In this document: positions 37,313 to 44,400 of the stretch, piece by piece
Position numbering within the stretch: the stretch's first letter is position 1
Layout: the number at the start of each line of letters is the position of its first letter
Assembly (NCBI GenBank): GCA_947629675.1
Contig: CANREM010000006.1
Location: forward strand, 1 to 64,000
Origin: an uncultured Clostridia bacterium
GTDB lineage: Bacteria > Bacillota > Clostridia > Christensenellales > Borkfalkiaceae
DNA: 64,000 nt
Direction of reading: 5' to 3'
The notes under the pieces: generated by a model
Told to the model about the DNA's origin: nothing
Database searches by the model: none
Seen by the model: only the letters and a program-made list of their open reading frames with translations
Position numbers and translations under genes: made by a program

Positions 37313-38176
37313 GTGAAGACCATTTCGTGGTTTCCCGGCCACATGGCGAAGGCCATGCGGATGATGGAGGAAAACATCAAACTATGCGACGCCGTCGCCC
37401 TCGTTCTCGACGCACGCTGTCCCGCCGCGAGCTTCAATGCGCGGCTCCTTTGCTATGCGGGCGCACGGCCCGTCCTCTATATTCTCAATAAGGCGGACCT
37501 TGCCGACCCTTCCGCCACCGAGCGCACGCTCTCCCTTCTCAAAAGTGCGGGCAAAAAGGCAGTAAAGCTCAACGCGGGCGCGTCCTCTTCGGGCCGCATC
37601 CTGCGGGAGGCGATGGAGGAGGTCTGCGCCGAGAAGGCGGCAAGGCTCAAGGAAAGGGGGAGCGCGCGCCCTCTCCGTTTCCTCGTCGCAGGCATTCCCA
37701 ATACGGGGAAGAGTACCCTCATCAACCTGCTCGCGGGCGGGAAGAAGGCACAGACGGGGGACAAGGCGGGCGTCACGCGGGGCAAACAATGGGTGAAGTG
37801 CGGGGCGTTCGAACTCATGGATACCCCTGGAACGATGCCCCCCTCCTGCGAAAATCAGACCTTAGCACGTCGGCTTGCCTTTGTGGGGAGCATCAACGAC
37901 GACATCCTCGCCATGGACGAGATCGCCCTCTGCCTTCTCGAGGAGCTTTCCGCAAAATATCCCGCCGCACTCTCCGGGCGGTACGCGATCGAAGGGGGAC
38001 TTTCTCCCCTCGAAATGCTTGATATGGTGTGCAAAAAGCGGGGATTTATCGTGCGCGGGGGAGAGTTCGACTACGACCGCGGCGAGCGGGCACTCATCGA
38101 CGATCTTCGGAAGGGAAAGCTCGGCCGCGTCACCTTCGACGGCGAGGAAGATCTCCGCGCCGCAGGGCTTCTGTAG
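37313..38176 (+). CDS. rbgA: Ribosome biogenesis GTPase (YlqF/RbgA)
   Basis: ISWFPGHMAKAMRMMEE, circularly permuted G motifs (NKADL, GIPNTGKSTLINLL, DTPGTM). GTG start at 37313. Confidence 0.93.
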   Translation: MKTISWFPGHMAKAMRMMEENIKLCDAVALVLDARCPAASFNARLLCYAGARPVLYILNKADLADPSATERTLSLLKSAGKKAVKLNAGASSSGRILREAMEEVCAEKAARLKERGSARPLRFLVAGIPNTGKSTLINLLAGGKKAQTGDKAGVTRGKQWVKCGAFELMDTPGTMPPSCENQTLARRLAFVGSINDDILAMDEIALCLLEELSAKYPAALSGRYAIEGGLSPLEMLDMVCKKRGFIVRGGEFDYDRGERALIDDLRKGKLGRVTFDGEEDLRAAGLL

Positions 38177-38185
38177 GGGAGAAAG

Positions 38186-38806
38186 ATGGATATTCCGACC
38201 TTTGAAAGAGAATACGCCGCGAAGGGCTTTTCCGCCGTCGCGGGGGTGGATGAAGTGGGCCGCGGACCGCTTGCCGGCCCTGTCGTCTGCGCCGCCGTCA
38301 TCATGCCCCTCGAGGAGGAGAAGCGCGTCCTTGGCGTGGACGACAGCAAGAAGCTCTCCAAACGCAAGCGGGAAAAACTTGCCGAGGAGATCAAGAAGGC
38401 CGCCCTCGCCTACTCCATCCAAGAGGTGGACGAGGAGACGATCGACGCCGTGAATATCCTGCAGGCGACCCGCCTCGGCATGAAGCGCGCCGTCGAATCT
38501 CTCGACCTTCCCGCGGACATGGTACTCACCGACGGCAACATGACCCTCGATATCGACGCCCCGCAGAGGAGCATCATAAAGGGGGACGCCCTCGTCTACA
38601 GCATCGGTGCGGCGAGCATCCTCGCCAAAGTCTACCGCGACAAACTTATGGAAGAGCGTGCCGCCGAGTACCCCGAATATGGGTTTGAAAGGAACGCGGG
38701 CTACGGGACCGCCGAACACATCGCAGCCATAAAGAAGGTGGGGATATGCAAAATTCACAGAAGGACTTTCGTAAAAAACTTCTGGGACGGCAAGGAGAGA
38801 CCTTAG
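38186..38806 (+). CDS. rnhB: Ribonuclease HII
   Basis: VAGVDEVGRGPLAGPVVCAAVI, DDSKKLSKRKRE. Confidence 0.98.
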   Translation: MDIPTFEREYAAKGFSAVAGVDEVGRGPLAGPVVCAAVIMPLEEEKRVLGVDDSKKLSKRKREKLAEEIKKAALAYSIQEVDEETIDAVNILQATRLGMKRAVESLDLPADMVLTDGNMTLDIDAPQRSIIKGDALVYSIGAASILAKVYRDKLMEERAAEYPEYGFERNAGYGTAEHIAAIKKVGICKIHRRTFVKNFWDGKERP

Positions 38807-39108
38807 CCTGTAAATATCTCAAAAAGCACGGATATAAGCTCTTAAAGCGCAACTATACCACCCCCTTCGGGGAGGCGGACATCATTGCAAGGAGCCGCGA
38901 CGGCTACATCTGCTTCGTGGAGGTCAAGACGAGGGAATCGGACGCATTCGGGCTTCCCGCCGAGGCCGTCACCCGCGAGAAACAGCGGCGGTATCGCATG
39001 ATCGCGAACTTCTTTTGCAGCACCCTCCGCCGCGAGATGCCCGTCCGCTTCGACGTCGCCTCCATTCTGGACGGCGAGATCGAGTACTTTGAAAATGCTT
39101 TTATCTGA
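38746..39108 (+). CDS. YraN/UPF0102 family protein
   Basis: GRQGETLACKYLKKHGYKLLKRNYTTPFGEADIIARSRDGYICFVEVKTR. Confidence 0.95.
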   Translation: MQNSQKDFRKKLLGRQGETLACKYLKKHGYKLLKRNYTTPFGEADIIARSRDGYICFVEVKTRESDAFGLPAEAVTREKQRRYRMIANFFCSTLRREMPVRFDVASILDGEIEYFENAFI

Positions 39109-39115
39109 ATAGTGG

Positions 39116-39143
39116 AAACGCCGCCTCTCACAGGCGGCGTTTT
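39116..39143. terminator. Terminator
   Basis: AAACGCCGCCT-CTCAC-AGGCGGCGTTTT. Confidence 0.85.
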
Positions 39144-39189
39144 CATTGTTTGCGAAACGCATATCTGCGGCGCGATACTTCGTCGTGTC

Positions 39190-39480
39190 AACCGCGTCAT
39201 TCCGAGGCACGAAGTGCCGAGAGAATCCCCCGATACGAAGTCCACTTGCTTCTCCGCGTTTTAACGGTAACTTAAAGACGGACTCCATGTTTTCTCCTCA
39301 TCTCGACGCGCCAAAGGCGCGGAGGAGATCCCTACAGACCCACGTCGGCACATTGAGAGGGGATTCCCTCGGCTTCGCCTCGGAATGAGGGCAGGTCCCA
39401 CGCGTCATGCTGAGCCTGTCGAAGCATCGCCTTAGCATAAAAATGATGTGACCCTTCGACTGCGCTCAGGGTGACGAATT
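39190..39480. repeat. Intergenic mosaic of GTCATTCCGAGG / GTCATGCTGAGC...GTCGAAGCATC type repeats
   Basis: Shares modules with 27725-27750, 40325-40440, 47215-47370 and 59273-59625. Confidence 0.75.
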
Positions 39481-39504
39481 TTAGAACACTGTTTGATTCT
39501 AAAA

Positions 39505-40164
39505 TCAGCCGAACAGTTTTTTGAGCTTGCATTCGACGATGCAGGCCACGGCGATGAGGGCGGCAATAAATATCGCTGCGAGCGAAACAATGACTACCAT
39601 GTCCGCGATGCCATGCAAGAAAACCGCTATGATCGCATATACGGCGGCCACGGCGAACATGATGAGCGCGACCTTGCAGAACATCTCGGCCGTCGCCGCC
39701 TGCGCAAAGCTCCAGGCCGTGTCGCTCTGCATTGACCGCCGCGTACGGTAGCCGACAAATTTGTTCCGCTTGGGCGGGAAGATCTGTATCATTGCGCCGA
39801 TCAGGGCGGCAAGTACGGGGAAGAAAAAGGCGAACGCGATCTCCATGAGAAAGAGAACATCCACCTCCTGCCGTTGGGCGCGGAAATATACCGCGAGTAC
39901 CGCGACAAAGATGCAGACGCATGCTTCGGCGAGAAGGGCAAACACGAGCCGCGCTTGCCTTCGCACTGCATTTGCGGACAGAAGTTCGTCGAGAGAGACC
40001 TTGAACAGCTCCGCAATCGACACGAGGATCTCGATGGAAGGGTATCCCCGCCCCTGTTCATAGTTGGAGACCGCCTGCCGCGTGATGTGCAGCTTTTGGG
40101 CGAGTTCCTCCTGCGTGAGGTTGGATTCCTTCCGCATAAGTTTGAGTTTTTCGGAAAATTCCAT
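39505..40164 (-). CDS. XRE HTH domain fused to a membrane SdpI-like domain
   Basis: N-term LRKESNLTQEELAQKLHITRQAVSNYEQGRGYPS; C-term NKFVGYRTRRSMQSDTAWSFAQAATAEMF resembles the SdpI signature plus TM helices. Confidence 0.7.
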   Translation of the reverse strand: MEFSEKLKLMRKESNLTQEELAQKLHITRQAVSNYEQGRGYPSIEILVSIAELFKVSLDELLSANAVRRQARLVFALLAEACVCIFVAVLAVYFRAQRQEVDVLFLMEIAFAFFFPVLAALIGAMIQIFPPKRNKFVGYRTRRSMQSDTAWSFAQAATAEMFCKVALIMFAVAAVYAIIAVFLHGIADMVVIVSLAAIFIAALIAVACIVECKLKKLFG

Positions 40165-40324
40165 GTTTTCTCCTCCGCTCGCAGGATGATATATCTATGA
40201 GCATATCCGCGCAGAGCGATTTTATCATAGAAAAAACATTTTTCCCTGTCAAGTGGTCGGGAGATTTCAAGGCGACACGATCGCTTGCGCACCCTCTACC
40301 CGTGCGAGAGGGCACTGTTTTTCG

Positions 40325-40440
40325 TGACCCGCGTCATGCCGAGGGGCATAGCCCCGAGAGGATCCCCCCATACGAAGTCCACAAGGCTTCCCCCTCGAAA
40401 GGGGGAAGCTGTCACGCTTTGCGTGACTGATGAGGGTTGG
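40325..40440. repeat. Intergenic repeat, same family as 27744-27930
   Basis: gaggatccccccatacgaagtc...cttccccctcgaaagggggaagctgtcacgctttgcgtgactgatgagggttgg. Confidence 0.8.
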
Positions 40441-40450
40441 CTGCTGTATA

Positions 40451-40891
40451 TCAATAATCCGTTCTTCCGACGAGATAGTCCAGCGAGACATTCAGAAAGT
40501 TTGCGAGCGCAAAGAGGGTGGGCAGGATCGGCAGTTGTCCGTGCGACCAATTTGTGAAAAACGCGTCTTTGATCTGCGTGTGTTCGGTGACTGAAAATCG
40601 CGTCACGCCCTGCTCCTCCATGATGCGGCGAAGGCGCGGGTAGAAGGGAGGGAGCGGCCGCGGCGGAACGCTCTCGAACTTGTCGGAAAGCCCCGCGATG
40701 TAGTCGAGGGAACAAGAAAAATAGTCGGCGAGTTTTACCGCACTTGAGAAGGTGGGAAAGGAATCCCCGCGCAGCCACGAACGGATGGATGAACCCGCGA
40801 TGTGCGTCTCCCGTGCAAGCGTCTCCGAACGCATTTCCCGCTCCGCCATCAGTTCTTTGAGCCTCTCCGAGAAAATCGACAAATTCTCCAT
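40451..40891 (-). CDS. HTH (XRE-type) transcriptional regulator with two HTH-like halves
   Basis: MENLSIFSERLKELMAEREMRSETLARETHIAGSSIRSWLRGDSFPTFSSAVKLADYFSCSLDYIAGLSDKFE; second half ends LFALANFLNVSLDYLVGRTDY. Confidence 0.85.
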   Translation of the reverse strand: MENLSIFSERLKELMAEREMRSETLARETHIAGSSIRSWLRGDSFPTFSSAVKLADYFSCSLDYIAGLSDKFESVPPRPLPPFYPRLRRIMEEQGVTRFSVTEHTQIKDAFFTNWSHGQLPILPTLFALANFLNVSLDYLVGRTDY

Positions 40892-40923
40892 AAACTTCCC
40901 CCTTTTCGACATTATTTTATTCC

Positions 40924-40972
40924 AAGAACTACGCCATTTTGTTTGCTCTGGCGTCGTTCTTTGGGGTATAAT
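40924..40972. promoter_or_regulatory. Inverted repeat operator overlapping the promoter of the small ORF at 41025
   Basis: AAGAACTACGCCA (40924-40936) / TGGCGTCGTTCTT (40949-40961); TATAAT 40967-40972. Confidence 0.7.
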
Positions 40973-41024
40973 ATTGGCACAAGGATCAAGCGCGCGATCC
41001 AATCGCAAAAAGGAGGAAATTGTC

Positions 41025-41177
41025 ATGGAGAAGACAAAGATCGACGCAGAAGAGATCGTAGAGGAAATCCTTCCCCTTTTAAGGGAATATTTTGTCGCAG
41101 AATGTCTTTCTTGCGGGAAGGCGATAAAACTCATATTTTCCGACGGACGATCTGTAACGCTTACGGTTGAGGCGTAA
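41025..41177 (+). CDS. Small 50-aa protein
   Basis: AGGAGG SD; MEKTKIDAEEIVEEILPLLREYFVAECLSCGKAIKLIFSDGRSVTLTVEA. Confidence 0.65.
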   Translation: MEKTKIDAEEIVEEILPLLREYFVAECLSCGKAIKLIFSDGRSVTLTVEA

Positions 41178-41180
41178 AGA

Positions 41181-41213
41181 AAGCGGCTTCCCTTTCACGG
41201 GGAAGCCGTTTTA
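41181..41213. terminator. Terminator
   Basis: AAGCGGCTTCCC-TTTCAC-GGGGAAGCCGTTTT. Confidence 0.85.
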
Positions 41214-41331
41214 CGTATTTCATTTTATTTTTTCTCCCCCAAAGCTCCTCCTCGGGGAGGAGCTGTCACGCTCCGCGTGAGAAAGGGGGGTGGGGCGCAA
41301 TAAAAAATTTTTTTCCGGCGGGGCGGGAGGG

Positions 41332-41360
41332 TTGCATTCCGCGCGCGGAAATGGTATAAT
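41332..41360 (+). promoter_or_regulatory. Promoter with 14-nt palindrome in its spacer
   Basis: TTGCAT (41332-41337), TTCCGCGCGCGGAA (41337-41350), TATAAT (41355-41360). Confidence 0.7.
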
Positions 41361-41413
41361 AATCGTAAACATATCGCATAATTGACCCGCGACATAAGCG
41401 GGAGGGAATTTTT

Positions 41414-44400
41414 ATGGCAGCAAAAAAGAAGATCCGTATCGATGAAAAAGTGACGCTCGACCTTCGCTTTCCGAAGTACGTCGGGTATCTCGATTATCTC
41501 CTCGCGACTCCCGCGTCCATCCGCATCAGGAGCACCTTCGAGGAGGCTCTTCCCCTCACCGTTTCGGCGACCTCCGAGGGGGGGCTTCTTCTGCCCTTCG
41601 AAAAGAGCGTGGAGGTGCCCTTCGAAAGCACCGTCCGCATCGAGCAGAGCGGCATCTTTTCTCCGCTTTATCTCGCCGAAAACAGCGAATTTCGCTCTGT
41701 CACGATCAACGTTGCCGCCCGCCATGAAAACAAGACGGTCGCCTCCGCCGAGGCGCAGCTCACCGTGCTTCCCTTCGACGTATGGGAGGGGCTTTCGGGC
41801 AATGCCGAGCGCGTCGCATGCTTCGTGCGGCCCCGCCTTCCCGACTGTTCCGTCATTTTGACGGATGCGGGGAGAAGGCTCAAGCGGTGGAGGGCGGACG
41901 CCGAGTTCTACGGATACACGGGGACGGATAAGAACACCGTGCGGCAGATCATCGCCGCTGTCTATGCCTCCGTCAAGGCGCACGGCGTCTCGGAGGAGGC
42001 GTGCGATCTGACGCAGCCGCTCTCTGCAGCCAAGGAGGGGTCCGTCCTCAAGGGGGGGAGTGCCTCCCTCTTTCAGATCGCCCTGCTCGCGGCGGGTTGT
42101 ATCGAGGCGGCAGGCTTGCACCCCGTCATCGCCATCGGGAAGAAGAGCGTCGGCGTGGGGGCTTGGCTGTATGATACCTGCTTTTTAGACCCCGTCACCG
42201 ACGATGACGACATCGTCTCCAAATATGTCGCGGACGGCATCAACAACCTCTGTTTCTTCGACGCCGCCGATCTGTTTGTGGACAGCAACTCCCTCTTCAC
42301 TCCCTCCGAACACCACTTCCGCGCCAAGCTCAAGGAGGAGCATTTCGACATCTTCGTGGATGTGAAACGCTGCCGCATGGGCGGCATCCCCGTCTGCCCG
42401 ATGCGCGGGAAGGGGATAGAGGGCTACGAAGTTTACGAAAACGAACAGGAGGACGGCTCCCCCAAGCCTCTGCCCGTATTCAAGGGGCTGAAACTCGACG
42501 GCAAACAGCCAAAGAACAAGCAGTGGGAGCGCAGGCTTTTGGACCTCACGGGCAAGAATGCCCTGCTCGTCTTTACGGGCAAGAATGCCCTGCACCTCTC
42601 CTCCGCGGGGTGCGACATGCTCTATTCCCGCCTCATGGGCGAGGGGAGCATGAAGCTCAGGGCGGGCGGCGAGGAGGCCAAGATCGGAGCGGAGCTTTCC
42701 CCGCAGAAGAAGGCCCTCATCGCCCTCGAACAGCAAAAGGGGGTGCTGCGCGTCCTCGAACCCGTCAAATCGGCGTCGGAGACCGCCTTAAAGCTCATCC
42801 GCAAGAACCGTGAGGCGGGGGAGGAGGCGGGCGCGAAAATTCTGTATCTCGCTCTCGGTTTCCTCAAATATGTGAGCCGCGAGGACGGCATGCCCAAGTT
42901 TGCCCCCCTCGTCCTCGTCCCCGTCGGGATCACCCGTGCGAAGGGAAACGAGGATTTCTCCCTCACGGCGGGGGAGGAGGGCTTCTTTGTCAACGCCACC
43001 CTGCTCGAATTTTTGAAACAGGAATTCAACATCGACATCCGCGGCCTCGGCGGGGACGTCTCCGCCCTCAAGATCTCCGAGATCGTGGCCATGGTGCGCG
43101 CCGAGACGGCGGGCATGAAGGGCTGGGAGGTCGTGGAGGACGCCTTCGTTGCGGCCTTCTCCTTCCAGAGATTCCTCCTTTGGAACGACATCCGCACCCA
43201 CATCGGTGCGCTCAGGAAAAATGAAAACGTCGCGAACCTTCTCGCGGGAAGGGCGGAGCGGCGCAAGACGCCCGCCGCGGCGGAGGAGGATGCGGCAGAC
43301 CCCGAGGAAGTGCTTCTCCCGCTCCCCGCCGACAGTTCGCAGTTCTCTGCGATCTCCCTCGCGAACACGGGTGCCTCCTTTGTCCTCCACGGCCCTCCCG
43401 GGACGGGCAAGAGCCAGACCATCACGAACATCATCGCAAACGCCCTCATGCGGGGCAAGCGGGTCATCTTCGTCGCCGAAAAGAAGGCCGCGCTCGACGT
43501 CGTCAAAAAGCGTTTGGACGCGATCGGCATCGGCGAATTCTGTCTTGAACTGCATTCCAATAAGACGGACAAGGGGGATGTTCTCCGCCGCATGGAGGCG
43601 ACGCTTGCTCTCGGCGGAAAGGCGCGGGAGGCGGGCTTCGGCGAAAAGACGAGAGAACTCATCGCCCTCCGCGAGGAGCTGAAGGAGCCGATGGAGGCGT
43701 TGCACAAAAAACGCCGTCTCGGCATCTCCGTCTATGGGGCGGTCCTCGGCTATCTCGAAAACAAGACCGCGCCCGACATCCTCGACATCGAGACCGCCTT
43801 CTACGACACTCTCACCGAGGAAAAACTCTCCCGCTGCAAGAGCATGATATTATCTGCTGCGGCGGCGGCCAAGGAGTGCGGCGGCGTGGTGAGTTCTCCC
43901 TTCGAGAACGTCAACCTCACCGAATATTCGCAGGAAGTGCGCGACCGCATTCTCTGCGCCTCGGAGGTCGTCCTCACCGAGATCAAGCATCTGCGCTCCT
44001 ATCTCGCCCTCTTCCTCGAATTCTACCGCCAGCGCGTCTCCACCCTCACGCGGAAGAAACTTCTCTCCCTTGCGGAGATCGCGAAGATCCTCTCTTCGGG
44101 CGAGTGCAGAAAGTATTTTGCGGGGCAGGAGGAGGGAGCGTTCTACCTCTTCTACAACGCCAACCGCAGGCTGGACACCTGCCTTGCCTATTATTTCAAG
44201 AACTTCCGCTCTCTCGTCGATCTCGACGATGCGGCGGAGATCGCGAAGCTGCTCGAGAGCGGCGGCGATTGGAGGCTGTCGAAGGCGGCGCGGGCGGCGG
44301 CAAAGAAGCTCGCGAAAGTCGCCATTCATGAACTTAAAGAGGAGGACGTCCCCAAATTTTTGCAGACGCTCGTCGACATCGACGGTGCGACGGGGCGCAT

